From: Iris pallida
Lineage: Eukaryota; Streptophyta; Magnoliopsida; Asparagales; Iridaceae
Reading direction: 5' to 3'
DNA: 64,000 nucleotides
Assembly (NCBI GenBank): GCA_029216955.1
Contig: JANAVB010010791.1
Coordinates: forward strand, 3,401,690 to 3,465,689
Positions 31,394-45,550 of this stretch are shown in pieces. The notes below the pieces were generated by a model. The model was given only the letters and a program-made list of their open reading frames with translations, did no database searches and was not told the origin of the DNA. The position numbers and the translations under genes are program-made. Every line of letters starts with the position of its first letter. Within the stretch, counting starts at the first letter, position 1.

Positions 31394-34300
31394 TGTCACG
31401 ATCTGCACCCACTATAAGGGTACAAAAATGTAACAACACCCAGCCTACGCCGCAGTGTTGACGGTAGAACGCTGTCCTAGGTCACAACATCTAACAATAT
31501 AAGGTAACTGAACAGTATATACACTCTGAATGGAGGTGACATAACAGAACAGTCTCAATCACATCTAAGGCAGATACAGAAAAGTAAAGGTAGATAGATA
31601 GATCAAAATCTCGATATCATACAAATAAGAGAGAGAAAATCTAAGTATCTAAGATAACAACTCAAGAAACATCCAGCTCAATACAAGTCTTTAATATATA
31701 CAACATCTCAGAACAACAACTGAAAGTCAAATAAAAAATGCTGAAAAGAAAGATAAAGCCTAGCTGTCTAGCCTAGACTATAGGAGTAGCATCCTGTACT
31801 GCAGCTGGGTCCTCCAGAGGAACCAGGTCGCAGGTGTCCTCTAAGCCTACTCCGTAATAGGTGGTACATAAGGCCTCATCCTCATCCTCTGTAATATTTT
31901 CAACAGGTCCAGTCAGGACAGGAGCAAGCACAATACATCTCACGCAGTTCATATCAAGTTAGGAAAAATAAAACATGCAATAGAGTAAGATACATGAAAC
32001 GCTGAAAGAGAATATATGAAGTAAAGAAGATAACTGTAAGGAAATATCTACTATAAATAGAGAACTAGCAGTGACTAGTGAGTCAGAGTAAAATATAAAC
32101 ATGTGAATGGCATAGAAGATTCATGACTACAGCTAAGAGTGATTCATGACTACAGCTACTTGGATAATATTCACATGCCTATTTCTACTCTCTCATCCCC
32201 AATCAATACACAAGGATCTGTTCAAGTTATGTTAAGATTCGTGAAACTTTACATGGCTCATAAAATGAGTGATACGTGAAGGTGATTCATGATGGCTCTG
32301 TGAACATGAGAGTACATGTGTCACAAGCGATTCGTGAATCAATGAAAGCATAGAGATACGTGATGATTCATGAAACGCACAAAACATGCAGTATCCGATG
32401 CTCCCGAGGGGGATAACATCTCATAAAAAGATCCATATAGTACCAATCCGTGCTACCAACGTGTCAGCATCAAGTAAAGTAATCTAGAGCAAGAATATAA
32501 ATTATGGCAAGTATAAAACGGTCAGAGAATGTACTCGTCTGATAACTGAATGTCCGAAGAGGGTGTACTGCCTGAGGAGAGGTGTCTGTCTCCTAATCAG
32601 AGCAACACAAGTTACAACATGTCTAAAATAGAGAAATAGACTGCTATAATGCATCTACATGATGTCTAGGTTAAACTAGACTAAAGTCAACACTTGGTCA
32701 ACTATAGTCAACCACACTAGTCAAACTAGGTCAACTAGGTCAAGTCCTAGCCCAAACAAGTCTAACAAGTCTCACTAGGCCTAACAAGCCTAGGCTAGCA
32801 CTCACACAATCACAAGGCAATGTGAACCACAACAATGCATAATATAAAATAGATACTATATATAAATACATACCTTCATACATACATGTATATCCACATT
32901 ACATACATATTTATATATATAGGCATATGTTACATCATGCATATTTATATAGTTACATAGATATATACATTTATGCACATTTACATACATACTTTTATAC
33001 ATTATATATGTTAACATTCATTACAATGCATTATATTTTACTTATACCTTTGATTCATTCATTCTTTCATATATGACATTCATTCATGCATTTATACATT
33101 CATTCATTCATGTTATCACTATATACATACTTGATTCATGTATCTATACATACATACATGGATACACAACATATATGTATACATTCATACATGCTTATAT
33201 TGCATACATGCATACATACATATCATGTATACATACTTGCATTCATTCATGCACCTATACATACATGCATAGATGCATACATACATATTTGAATACATTA
33301 TATACTTGCACACATTATATTCATATATGCATACTCTACATTATATTACATTCATTCCTGCATACATGCATACATACATATCATGTATATTACATTACAT
33401 GATACATACATGTATACTTGTATTACATTATACTTACATTCATGCATATTAGATACTTGCATTTATATTAACATATTGCATACATTCATTTCATTCAAGC
33501 ATCTATGCATTACCTACATGTTTTATACATATGCATACATTGTATATTCATATCATTTCATATATTAACATAGAGGTATACAAACATGCACACATCATAT
33601 ATTTTATACCTTGCATTACCTTACATATCATGTTATATATTATCATTCATTCCTTTCATGTATTATATTATCATTAAGTTGAATACATCATATATGGATA
33701 CAATACATTATCTTGCTTGCTTGCATTCATATATTACATTCTATATTACCTATATACATATATTTTCTCCATTCGTTCATGCTTGCATCATATACTCTAC
33801 ATTACCACACATGTTATTATTATATATTGCATTACAATATTTATACATTATGCATTCATATCTATCATTACATATATACCTTGCATTCATATCTAGCATT
33901 CATTATATACTTTCATGCATACATTGTATATTATTCTTTCATTCATGCATTTATGCATTGCTTACATACATTACATTAATTATATTCCTACATGCTTGCA
34001 TTCAACCATATATATACATTAATTTAAAGAGGATATATATCATATATATATCATTTCATTCATCTAACATATCATGCATTACATACTCTATATTTATTTA
34101 ATATGCATACTACATAGGCTCATAGGTTACACAAAATGCATATATCGTATAGTCACTCTTCTACTTAAAACTAATACTTTACCAATTGGGCTTCAATAAA
34201 TTCTAGGATTAAAGTATGTTGTAGCCCTTCATGTTAGCTCCGAAACTTCAAACGGATCGCATTTTCGTGTTCGGAAGCTCCCAAAATCGCAAAAATACCG

Positions 34301-35815
34301 AAACAAGTTCGTCTTTTGTACAGCTGACACTCAAATAATTCTACAGAAAGTTACAAAAGTAATTTGGCTTATTAAAATATATATTTGGAAAGCTAACTTC
34401 GATACGGTTCTTTTAAAAAAACGGGAGATAAATCGGAGTTCTAAGCTAAAAGTTATGACATTTCTAACTTGTTTTGGTTAATAAAAACGTGGATGAATAT
34501 TATGACGAATTTGGGTTGTTTTGGACAAAAGAACACATATAGGCCAAGATACTTGGATACAAACATATATATCCAAATAAAACTCATTCTAACCATCCTA
34601 ACTAAGATCAATCCACTCTCTAACCATTCTAAAACTGAATTTAAATATCTATTTAAACTATATCATACATACATACACATGGGGTGTCCTAATTTGGGAT
34701 CTATCAAGTAGGACACAAGACACATATCAAAAATTCTCAATAGAGCTCCAAATGGCCTCAAATTTGAATCTAAATGGGACACATGCATGAGGATGGATCC
34801 TACGGATTCAAAACTAATTTATATGCAAAGGAAATCGATTTAGAGGATGGATTTTACCTATTGGGAGTGGAATTCCAATGAAATCCTTTTGGACATGGCT
34901 CCGATACGAAGATCCCTCAAAGCGGACACTCCTTGCACTCCTCTTCCAATCCTTAGTAGCACCCTTCCCTTGGAGAATAGGAATGATTGAGGGAAGGTTT
35001 GGTGAAGGAATGATTTGATTTGGAGATCAAATCAATGGGAATGCTCTCTAAAATTAGGGAAGAACAAAAGGAAAATAAAAGAGGCAAGATTGTAATGAAT
35101 GAAATGAATCATTCTCCCCTAAAGGTGGCTGCCATAAAGAGTCCATTAGGGCTAATGAGAAATGTCCTAATTGCCCCTCTCTAGTCTCATATGGTTAAGT
35201 CTAGACTAGGTTCACGTTTGGGGTCAAATGATCTAGTTTTAAGTCTCTAACTTAACCATTCTAACATGATAAAAATTAGTTTAATTAACTAACTTAAATG
35301 TTGGGTTTTGTGGGCCATGCTTAACTTAATATTGGGTCCCATCTAGAGTTTAAGCTACCCGGGTCACAATACAAGTCGGAACGAGACGAAACTCAAACCC
35401 GACTAAACAAATCCAATAAAAACAATATTAAAATATAAAAAATTTCCAAAATATTAAAATATAAAAAATAACCAAAATTATAATACATCAATTTAAATAT
35501 TATTAAAATAATCTAAAATTCACCAATTAATCAAAATCCTAAATAATTCAAAAGTCACAAACTGACCAAAATACCCTTAGCCTAAAAAGTTGTAAATAGT
35601 CATTCTAATTACATGGTTAGGTCTCCATGGTCATGGTTAGTCTCTAGGTTAAACAGTTCTAGGGTTTACTAGCTAACACATCAAAATTATAATTTACCAA
35701 TTTTAAATAGTATTAAATTAATTAAAAATTTCCATAAATCATAAATCCTATTATTAAATAATAAACTTTTACAAAAGTTCAAAATTACCCTCATTTTAGA
35801 AAAGTGGGTGTTGCA
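31394..35815 (-). repeat. LARD LTR (3' LTR in element orientation)
   Basis: Plus-strand ends TGTCACGATC and GGGTGTTGCA. It aligns throughout with 38504-42923 (offset about 7108). Differences are enriched in C-to-T/G-to-A changes near the terminus (TGTCACGATCTGC against TGTCACGACCCGC), as expected for methylated repeats. It contains a 1.2-kb low-complexity CATA/CATT segment. Confidence 0.95.
32850..34110. repeat. 1.2-kb low-complexity (ATAC/ATTC/ATGC)-rich segment in LARD LTR
   Basis: Continuous mixtures of ATAC, ATTC, ATGC and TATA words. The plus frames read as His/Ile/Tyr/Thr-only peptides in more than one frame. These are composition artefacts and not genes. The same segment is in the other LTR at 39956-41205. 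Confidence 0.92.
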
Positions 35816-35829
35816 AGTCTACCCTCCTT
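35816..35829 (-). other. Polypurine tract of the LARD
   Basis: Minus-strand AAGGAGGGTAGACT directly abuts the LTR start. It is preceded by AATTTCGAGGACAAAATTTTCT, the conserved pre-PPT sequence of plant Tekay/Del-type Gypsy elements, also seen at 60528-60553. This fixes the minus orientation. Confidence 0.85.
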
Positions 35830-36566
35830 AGAAAATTTTGTCCTCGAAATTAAAATGTTTCTACCCCTTCTAGGTCAAACCCCCACAATCAAAGTCTCAA
35901 AACTTAATCAATCATACAATTTAAAAGGACGGTATACAGGGTCATGGCATATGGTGGTAATGAAAGTCTCATCTAGGTATACTAGTCACACTAGACCAAA
36001 ACAATCATAGGGTATCAAAACATACAAGCAATCAAGGGTGTTGAACTAGAAAAGTTACAAAAACAACAATCATCAAGGCTGTAAGGCAGTCTACCATCCT
36101 ATATGAAAACTGGTAATTATCAAAAATAAAATAAGATAACTACTAATCATCTATAAAGGGGTACTATTTAAGAAAAATTAAAACCAAAAATTTAAGGAAC
36201 GAAAGTCAATAGCATTGAATCCAATCACAATATAATATATATAGAAAGAGAGAGTGTTAGAGAGGGAAAAGCTAACATTATGTAAAGGTTATGTGGTTAG
36301 TGTGTGTATGGGTGTATGTGGACATGTTCATATGGTTAGATAGTAGGCTTGTGTGTGTGAAATATACATGAAAGTGTATAGGAGGATTTGGGTCTCAAAA
36401 CAATAGCTATCAAGTTACACTATTCATGGCATATTGGTTAAACAGTCTACAAGGCACAAGCTATTTACTCATAACATGCATGGCTAACAATATATATGTA
36501 TATCTATATGTATAGAGAGGTAGAGATTTAATTATGTATCTATATACATTATAACATGTATGCATA

Positions 36567-36940
<374 letters not shown>

Positions 36941-38476
36941 AACATTAGTGTAGGGTGTCAAGTGTACATGGGTTAAAACTTGAAATGAAGGGTTCAATCA
37001 TTCAGTTTAGTTCAACATTACATATTAATTCAAAATTGAACTACACATTTGAAAGCAATGTAAAAATGTTAACATATATTCAGTTTTCAGGATTTTGGAG
37101 AAATTCGAACATCAAAACCAACCCAACGTTTACCACAACCACAACCTAACATGTAAGAGTATGAAACCTAACATTATATCCCTACATACAACAATGTATA
37201 CGGCTCAAAATATTGCATTTAAAAAAACTGCAAATTGACTAATCACTTAGAAATCAGGCTTAAAGGGTTAATATGCACACAGTCTCAAATTTGACAAATT
37301 CAAACACAAAACTCAACCAATTTCTTTAAAACTTAAAACCCTGTATATAACATACATGTGCAGTGATGTAAACAACGACTAATAACATGAAATTTATATT
37401 TAATTTATGAATTTAATCTGGAAATCAGAGAACTAGTCACTAATACTGTACTATATTAGAAATATTGGAACTTTGAGAAATTAACATCAAACATATTAAT
37501 ATGCATTTAGATAGGTTGGTAATCAAGTGTAGCATGCATACGTGTCAGGCAAGTATCTGTGTCCACTATATATATATATTTTAAGGTAATGCAAGAAATA
37601 ATGGCAAGAAGGAAATAATGATAAAATATATTCTGCTTATCTGTTTAAAAGAAAGAACCATTTTGAAACTAGAGCTATAATATCAAATCCAAGTTAAGGT
37701 CTAGCAAAATCATCAATTCATTGTATTAGGAAGAAATTTATAGCAAGAAGTTACACTAGATTTATAATAGCAGCTAAAGCTACTCCTACTCATACTCCTA
37801 CTCCTACTCCTACTCCTAAGTTATTTGATGATGGAATACAATTTATAACAACAGAATGGTACGATAGAGATGATATATTTAAAAAACCTTCTCAAGATAC
37901 AATCTGATAATCATTTGCGTCTGTCCAAAATTATGTTACTCAGAGTCCTCGCCATTCCAGTAAGCAAGGCTGCGATAAACGATAGATTCCATAACTGGGG
38001 TATGCACCTCTACAATCATGTCGTCTGGAAATCTCGCTATACCGACTAGTATAGCTGCGAGAAATTCCAAATCTCATAACCAAGATACGTACATCCGAAG
38101 TCAGGTCCCTATGTTTCTGCCACGTCAGCTAATACGGTTGCGATAAACTACAGGTTCCATAATCAAGTAGATGTTTTACCATCCCTGTATTCCCGTCAAC
38201 ATATGTTATCAGAAAATATCGTAACTCAGGCCATAAAATTCATCTTGATAGGAAAATCAAAATCAACAACGATCCAACAAAATCAAATTCAATAATCAAG
38301 GAGTGAGAGCAACAAAACAAGGGAAATGATTTCAAATTGAAGTTTAAATAAGATTCTTAAGGGTCGTCACAGGAATCTCTCAAGGAATCCTAACTGTGAT
38401 TGAGTACCTTCAAAAATATCCTAATCCTACTGCAGGCTGTAGTGATACTCTAGTTCGAATACCACTACATAAACTC

Positions 38477-38494
38477 GACCTGTATGGGCCACCA
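38477..38494 (-). other. PBS-position block of the LARD
   Basis: Minus-strand TGGTGGCCCATACAGGTC, 9 nt inside the LTR end. Same block and same spacing as in Gypsy-1. Confidence 0.5.
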
Positions 38495-38503
38495 CTAAAA
38501 ATG

Positions 38504-41500
38504 TGTCACGACCCGCACCCACTATGAGGGTACAAGAACGTAACAACGCCCAGCCTACGCTGCAGTGTCGGCAGTAGAATGCTGTCCTAGGTCACAACAT
38601 CTAACAATATAAGGTACCTGAATAGTATATACACTCCGAATGGAGGTGACATAACAGAACAGTCTCAATCACATCTAAGGCAGATACTGAAAAGTAAAGG
38701 TAGATATATAGATCAACACCTCGATATTATACAAATAAGAGAGAGAGAATCTAAGTGTCTAAGATAACAACTCAAGAAACATCCAGCTCAATACAAGTCT
38801 CTATATATACAACATCTCAGAACAACAACTGAAAGTCAAATAAACAATGCTGAAAAGAAATAAAGCCTAGCTGTCTAGCCTAAACTATGGGAGTAGCATC
38901 CTGAACTGCAGCTGTGTCCTCCAGAGAAACCAGGTCGCAGGTGTCGTCTAAGCCTACTCTGTAATAGGTGGTACATAGGGCCTCATCCTCATCCTCTGTA
39001 ATATTTTCAATAGGTCCAGTCAGGACAGGAGCGAGCACAATACATCTCACGCAGTTCATATCAAGTTAGAAAAAATAAAACATGCAATAGAGTAAGATAC
39101 ATGAAACGCTGAAAGAGAATATATGAAGTAAAGAAGATAACTGTAAGGAAATATCTACTATAAATAGAGAACTAGCAGTGACTAGTGAGTCAGAGTAAAA
39201 TATAAACATGTGAATGGCATAGGAGATTCATGACTACAGCTAAGAGTGATTCATGACTACAGCTACTTGACTAATATTCACATGCCTATTTCTACTCCCC
39301 CATCCCCAATCAATACACAAGGATCTGTTCAAGTTATGTAAGATTCGTAAAACTTCACATGGCTCATAAAATGAGTGATACGTGAAGGTGATTCATGATG
39401 GCTCTGTGAACATGAGAGTACATGTGTCACAAGCGATTCGTGAATCAATGAAAGCATAGAGATACGTGATGATTCGTGAAACGCACAAAACATGCAGTAT
39501 CCGATGCTCCCGAGGGGGATAACATCTCATGAAAAGATCCATATAGTACCAATCCGTGCTACCAACGTGTCAGCATCAAGTAAAGTAATCTAGAGCAAGA
39601 ATATAAATCCTAGCAAGTATGAAACGGTCAGAGAATGTACTCGCCTGATAACTGAATGTCCGAAGAGGGTGTACTGCCTGAGGAGAGGTGTCTGTCTCCT
39701 AATCAGAGCAACACAAGTTACAACATGTCTAAAATAAAAAAATAGACTGCTACAATGCATCTACATGATGTCTAGGTTAAACTAGACTAAAGTCAACACT
39801 TGGTCAACTATAGTCAACCACGCTAGTCAAACTAGGTCAACTAGGTCAAGTTCTAGCCCAAACAAGTCTAACAAGTCTCACTAGGCCTAACCAAGCCTAG
39901 GCTAGCACTCACACAATCACAAGGCAATGTGAACCACAACAATGCATAATATAAAATAGATACTATATATAAATACATACCTTCTACATACATGCATATC
40001 CACATTACATACATATTTATATATATAGGCATATGTTACATCATGCATATTTACATAGTTACATAGATATATACATTCATGCACATTTACATACATACTT
40101 TTATACATTATATATGTTAACATTCATTACAATACATTATATTTTACTTATACCTTTGATTCATTCATTCTTTCATATATGACATTCATTCATGCATTTA
40201 TACATTCATTCATTCATATTATCACTATATACATACTTGATTCATGTATCCATACATACATACATGGATACACAATATACATGTATACATTAATACATGC
40301 TTATATTGCATACATGCATACATACATATCATGTATACATACTTGCATTCATTCATGCACCTATACATACATACATAGATGCATACATACATATTTGTAT
40401 ATATTATATACTTGTATACATTATATTCATATATGCATACTCTACATTATATTACATTCATTCCTGCATACATGCATACATACATATCATGTATATTACA
40501 TTACATGATACATATATGTATACTTGCATTATATTATACTTACATTCATGCATATTAGATACTTGCATTTATATTAACATATTGCATACATTCATTTCAT
40601 TCATGCATCTATGCATTACCTACATGTTTTATACATATGCATACATTGTATATTCATATCATTTCATACATTAACATAGAGGCATACAAACATGCACACA
40701 TCATATATATACCTTGCATTACCTTACATATCATGTTATATATTATCATTCATTCCTTTCATGTATTACATTATCTTTAAGTTGAATACATCATATATGG
40801 ATACAACACATTATCTTGCATGCTTGCATTCATATATTATATTCTATATTACCTATATACATGTATTTTCTCCATTCGTTCATGCTTGCATCATATACTC
40901 TACATTACCATACATGTTATCATTATATATTGCATTACAATATTTATACATTATGCATTCATATCTATCATTACATATATACTTTGCATTCATATCTAGC
41001 ATTCATTATATACTTTCATGCATATATTGTATATCATTCTTTTATTCATGCATTTATGTATTGCTTACATACATTACATTAATTACATTTCTACATGCTT
41101 GTATTCAACCATATATATATTAATGTAAAGAGGATATATATCATATATATATTATTTCATTCATCTAACACATCATGCATTACATACTCTATATTTATTT
41201 AATATCCATGCTACATAGGCTCATAGGTTACACAAAATGCATATATCGTATAGTCACTCTTCTACTTAAAACTAATACTGTACCAATTAGGCCTTCAATA
41301 AATTCTAGGATTAAAGTATGTTGTATCCCTTCGTGTTAGCTTTCCGAAACTTCAAACGGATCACATTTTCGTGTCCGGAAGCTTCCAAAATCGCGAAAAT
41401 ATCGAAACATGTTCGTCTTTCGTACAGTTGACACTCAAATAATTCTACAGAAAGTTACAGAAATAATTTGGCTTATTAAAATATATATTTAGAAAGGTAA

Positions 41501-42923
41501 CTTTGATACGGTTCTTTTAAAAAAACGGGAGATAAATCGGAGTTCTAAGCTAAAAGTTATGTCATTTCTAATTTGCTTTGGTTAATAAAAACGTGGATGA
41601 ATATTATGACGAATTTGAGTTATTTTGGACAAAAGAACACATATAGGCCAAGATACTTGGATACAAACATATGTATCCAAATAAAACTCATTCTAACCAT
41701 CCTAACTAAGATCAATCCACTCTCTAACCATTCTAAAACTGAATTTAAATATCTATTTAAACTATATCATATATACATACACATGGGGTGTCCTAATTTG
41801 GGATCTATCAAGTAGGACACAAGACACATATCTAAAATCCTCAAGAGAGCTCCAAATGGCCTCAAATTTGAATCTAAATGGGACACATGCATGAGGATGG
41901 ATCCTACGGATTCAAAACTAATTTATATGCAAAGAAAATCGATTTAGAGGATGGACTTTACCTATTGGGAGTGGAATCCCAATGAAATTCTTTAGGACAC
42001 GACTCCGATACGAAGATCCCTCAAAGTGGACACTCCTTCTTGTACTCCTCTTCCAATCCTTGGTAGCACCCTTTCCTTGGAGAATGGGAATGATTGAAGG
42101 AAGGTTTGGTGAAGGAATGATTTGATTTGGAGATCAAATCAATGGGAATGCTCTCTAAAATTAGGGAAGAACAAAAGGAAAATAAAAGAGGCAAGATTGT
42201 AATGAATGAAATGAATCAATCTCCCCTAAAGGTGGCTACCATAAAGAGTCCATTAGGGCTAATGGAAAATGTCCTAATTGCCCCTCTCGAGTCTCATATG
42301 GTTAAGTCTAGACTAGGTTCACGTTTGGGGTCAAATGATCTAGTTTTGAGTCTCTAACTTAACCATTCTAACATGATAAAAATTAGTTTAATTAACTAAC
42401 TTAAATGTTGGATTTTGTGGGCCATGCTTAACTTAATATTGGATCCCATCTAGAGTTTAAGCTACCCGGGTCACAATACAAGTCGGAACGAGACGAAACT
42501 CAAATCCGACTAAACAAATCCAATAAAAACAATATTAAAAATATAAAATTTTCCCAAAATATTAAAATATAAAAAATAACCAAAATTATAATACATTAAT
42601 TTAAATATTATTAAAATAATCTAAAATTTACCAATTAATCAAAATTCTAAATAATTTAAAAGTCATAAAATGACCAAAATACCCTTAGCCTAAAAAGTTG
42701 TAAATAGTCATTCTAATCACATGGTTTGGTCCCCATGGTCATGGTTAGTCTCTAGGCTAAACAGTTCTAGGGTTCACTAGCTAACACATCAAAATTATAA
42801 TTTACCAATTTTAAATAGTATTAAATTAATTAAAAATTCCCATAAATCATAAATCCTATTATTAAATAATAAATTTTTACAAAAGTTCAAAATTACCCTT
42901 ATTTTAGAAAAGTGGGTGTTACA
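38504..42923 (-). repeat. LARD LTR (5' LTR in element orientation)
   Basis: Plus-strand ends TGTCACGACCCGC and GGGTGTTACA. Partner of 31394-35815. The low-complexity CATA segment lies at 39956-41205. TSD TGTCT follows at 42924-42928. Confidence 0.95.
39956..41205. repeat. Low-complexity CATA/CATT segment, second LARD LTR
   Basis: Counterpart of 32850-34110. Small indels and substitutions differ between the copies, but the length is similar. Confidence 0.9.
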
Positions 42924-42928
42924 TGTCT

Positions 42929-43181
42929 TGCTCTAGTGTTCGCCATTCAGAAGATGCGACACTACGTCACGGGACAAACCATCCATGTCATATCAAGAGT
43001 TAACCCTCTCAGGGTCCTCATGACTAAGTCGGGTGCACTCAGCTCTCGCCTCGCTACCTGGGCGATACTACTGTCCCCCTATCATATGATCTTTGTTCCA
43101 CAGAAAGCGGTTAAAGGTCAAGCTCTGGCAGACTTTTTAGCGGCTCATCCAGGTTCGGAGTCAACCAGAATAGACGAATAG
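42929..43181 (+). pseudogene. Tat RNase H, continuation after the LARD
   Basis: From 42929 the frame reads LALVFAIQKMRHYVTGQTIHVISRVNPLRVLMTK, SSRLATWAILLSPYHMIFVPQKAVKGQALADFLAAHP. This is the C-terminal half of the Gypsy RNase H with its connection to the second RNase H. It continues 29907-31393 exactly once the insert and one TGTCT are discounted. The few codons before 42929 are LTR and target duplication. A TAG at 43179-43181 separates it from the second RNase H frame. Confidence 0.88.
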
Positions 43182-43208
43182 ATACCAGACGAGGTCGCCA
43201 ATTCAAAT

Positions 43209-43985
43209 ATGGCCTCTCATGATACCATATGGCGAATGTTCTTCGACGATGCTTCCAGAACGGGGCCCAAGGGCAACATCGTCGCTGGAGTCGGAGTGGT
43301 GCTGATTTCTCCCTCTGGGCTGGAGATCAATCGGGCTTACTCCCTCACGGAGTCCCGCTCAAACAATGTGGCCGAGTACAACGCTCTGGTCATTGGCCTC
43401 CGACTTGCAAAAGAACTAGGGGTAGAATACCTTAAAGCATATGGCGATTCACAGCTAATCGTCAATCAGATTTGGGGTTCATACGAGGTTCGCCATGAAG
43501 ACATGATCTCCTATCACCAAATAGCGATTGACATCATCTCGTCCTTGGAAGGGTTCTTCATAGAACATATTCCCAGGCTCCAGAACATTGAAGCCGATGC
43601 CCTAGCAGGTCTCGCCGCTCCCTTAGCAGTTCTGAATCATGCTCATCATCTGGTCGACATAATAGGTCGTGAGTTGGTCTGTCCCAGAAATAATATTCAA
43701 TGTATTGAGAGTTACTCCACGCTGGCAGTCGACGAAGCACCAGATTGGAGACAACCATTCATTGACTTTGTAGTCTACGACATCCTGCCAGAGAATTCGA
43801 AGGAAGCCACTTCTATCAAAAGACGTTCCCTCAGATTCTTCTACGATACAGAGACAAAAATGCTGTATCGGCGATCATACGATGGATTACTGCTTTGGTG
43901 TCTGTCAAATACAGAAGCCAAAGAAGCCGTGCACGAAGCTCATGACGGCGTCTGCGGGGCCCATCAGCCTGGCCCAAAATTATAG
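43209..43985 (+). CDS. Tat second RNase H (archaeal type) plus integrase N-terminus (258 aa)
   Basis: A complete additional RNase H domain: WRMFFDDAS with catalytic D13/D14, SNNVAEYNAL with E56, AYGDSQLIVNQ with D80 and NIEADALAGLA with D130. All four acidic residues of the active site are present. This second domain, located between the ordinary RNase H and integrase, defines the Tat clade. From ~residue 175 the frame enters the integrase region, with HEAHDGVCGAHQ, the HH half of the zinc-binding domain, and ends at a TAG (43983-43985). The CC half follows in another frame, where only one cysteine (ARKCKVGQ) is visible. Confidence 0.88.
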   Translation: MASHDTIWRMFFDDASRTGPKGNIVAGVGVVLISPSGLEINRAYSLTESRSNNVAEYNALVIGLRLAKELGVEYLKAYGDSQLIVNQIWGSYEVRHEDMISYHQIAIDIISSLEGFFIEHIPRLQNIEADALAGLAAPLAVLNHAHHLVDIIGRELVCPRNNIQCIESYSTLAVDEAPDWRQPFIDFVVYDILPENSKEATSIKRRSLRFFYDTETKMLYRRSYDGLLLWCLSNTEAKEAVHEAHDGVCGAHQPGPKL

Positions 43986-44147
43986 GATCGCCTTCGACGA
44001 ATGGGCTATTATTGGCCCACGATGGTTGCAGATACGATAGACTATGCAAGAAAGTGCAAAGTCGGTCAAGTCCACACAGATTTCATCCACCAGCCATCCG
44101 AGTTTCTACATTCGACGGTGGCATCCTGGCCATTCGAAGCATGGTGA

Positions 44148-44759
44148 ATGGACATCATTTGCCCGATCACTCCACCTTCGTCTAGGGGACACCGCTTTAT
44201 ACTCGCAATCACCGATTACTTCTCCAAGTGGGCGGAGGCTATTCCGCTGGCAGAAGTCAAGACTTCAAATGTGATCAGCTTCCTCAAGCATCACATAATT
44301 TATCGCTTTGGACTGCCCCGAAGGATCATCCATGATAATGGTCCGCAGTTCGCTAGCCACGCCTTTTATCGGTTCTGCGACAAACACCGAATCCAGAACA
44401 TTGCTTCAACACCATATAACCCAGTGGCTAATGGTCTGGCTGAAGCATTCAACAAAATAATCATCAAGCTGCTCAAGAAGTTCGTGTCTTCCAACAAACA
44501 TGACTCGAATGAGAAGCTCGACGAATGCTTATGGGCGTACCGCACTACAGTACGGACGGCCACCAGAAATACACCATTCTCCTTGGTATACGGGAGTGAG
44601 GCAGTTCTCCCCTTGGAGACCCAAATCCCCTCACTCTGCGTCGCCCTCACCTACCGATTGACAACAGATGATAATCACCATCGCCGACTACAAGAGTTGG
44701 AGGCCCCAGACGAGAAGCGCCTGTTAGCTCAGCAACGAATTAAGCTGTATCAAGCCTGA
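44148..44759 (+). CDS. Tat integrase catalytic core (203 aa open part)
   Basis: rve-type core with D2 (MDIICPITP), D63 (IIHDNGPQF) and E99 (NGLAEAFNKI). The D63-E99 spacing is exactly D,D(35)E, so the catalytic triad is complete. FSKWAEAIPL and ECLWAYRTTVRTATRNTPFSLVYG are standard Gypsy integrase blocks. The upstream part of the integrase is in another frame after the stop at 43983. Downstream, past the stop at 44757, a KWEGPFNIDAV block (GPF motif) is readable to about 44955. The gene is therefore cut into at least three pieces. Confidence 0.9.
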   Translation: MDIICPITPPSSRGHRFILAITDYFSKWAEAIPLAEVKTSNVISFLKHHIIYRFGLPRRIIHDNGPQFASHAFYRFCDKHRIQNIASTPYNPVANGLAEAFNKIIIKLLKKFVSSNKHDSNEKLDECLWAYRTTVRTATRNTPFSLVYGSEAVLPLETQIPSLCVALTYRLTTDDNHHRRLQELEAPDEKRLLAQQRIKLYQA

Positions 44760-44960
44760 ATCTCCGGAGCTTTCAACAAGAAGGTCAAAATCAGAACGTT
44801 TTAAGTAGGCGATCTTGTTTTGACAGTTCGGAGGCCGATGGTCATGACTCACAAGACCACTGGCAAGTTCCAGCCAAAGTGGGAAGGCCCGTTCAACATC
44901 GATGCTGTATTCTCTAATGGAGCTTACTGCCTCGCAAAGCAAAATGGAGACTAGCTCATA
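44760..44960 (+). pseudogene. Tat integrase C-terminal remnant
   Basis: After the stop the frame continues as GDLVLTVRRPMV ... KFQPKWEGPFNIDAVFSNGAYCLAKQNGD, the usual Gypsy integrase C-terminus with its GPF motif, interrupted by stops. Confidence 0.7.
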
Positions 44961-45019
44961 TTGTCCATCAATATCAAGTTCCTAAAGAAGTATTATGTCT
45001 GAAATGACATACACCAAAT

Positions 45020-45550
45020 ATCTCATATTGTTGAGTTATGTACCCTCCGGTACCGCTGAACCCACAGTCTGCCTCCAAAATATCTCAGATTGTTACGTTA
45101 TGTACCCCTGGTACCGCTGAACCCACAATCTGCCTCCAAATATCTCGGATTGTTGAGTTATGTACCCCCTGGTACCGCTGAACTCACATTCGTCCTCAAA
45201 ACATCTCGGATTATTGGGTCATGTACCCCTGGTACCGCTGAACCCACAGTCTGCCTCAAAAAAATCTCAGATTATTGAGTTATGTACCCCCTGGTACCGC
45301 TGAACTCATATTCACCAAAGATTATCGGGTCATGTACCCCTTGGTACTACTGAACTCACCTACATTTATCCTCAAAATATCCCAGATTGTAGAGTTATGT
45401 ACCCTCTGGTACCACTGAACTTATATTCTGCTTCCAAATATCTCAGACTGTTGAGTTATGTACCCTCCGGTACCGCTGAACTCACATTCTGCCTCCAAAT
45501 CTTCCAGATTGTCGAGTTATGTACCCGCAGGTACCGCTGAACTCCCATCC
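45020..45550 (+). repeat. ~60-bp tandem repeat downstream of Tat pol
   Basis: Nine imperfect units containing TTGAGTTATGTACCC(C/T)C.GGTACCGCTGAACCCACA and CTGCCTCCAAATATCTC, at intervals of 52-64 bp (TATGTACC or CATGTACC near 45037, 45096, 45157, 45220, 45280, 45332, 45396, 45460 and 45519). GTACC/GGTAC gives each unit a small palindrome. Confidence 0.9.

Noticed and set aside
33073..34101. ORFs of up to 171 codons rich in His, Ile, Tyr and Thr (also 40179-41123)
   Set aside because: Direct translation of CATA/CATT low-complexity DNA in LARD LTRs, open in several frames. No real protein signature.
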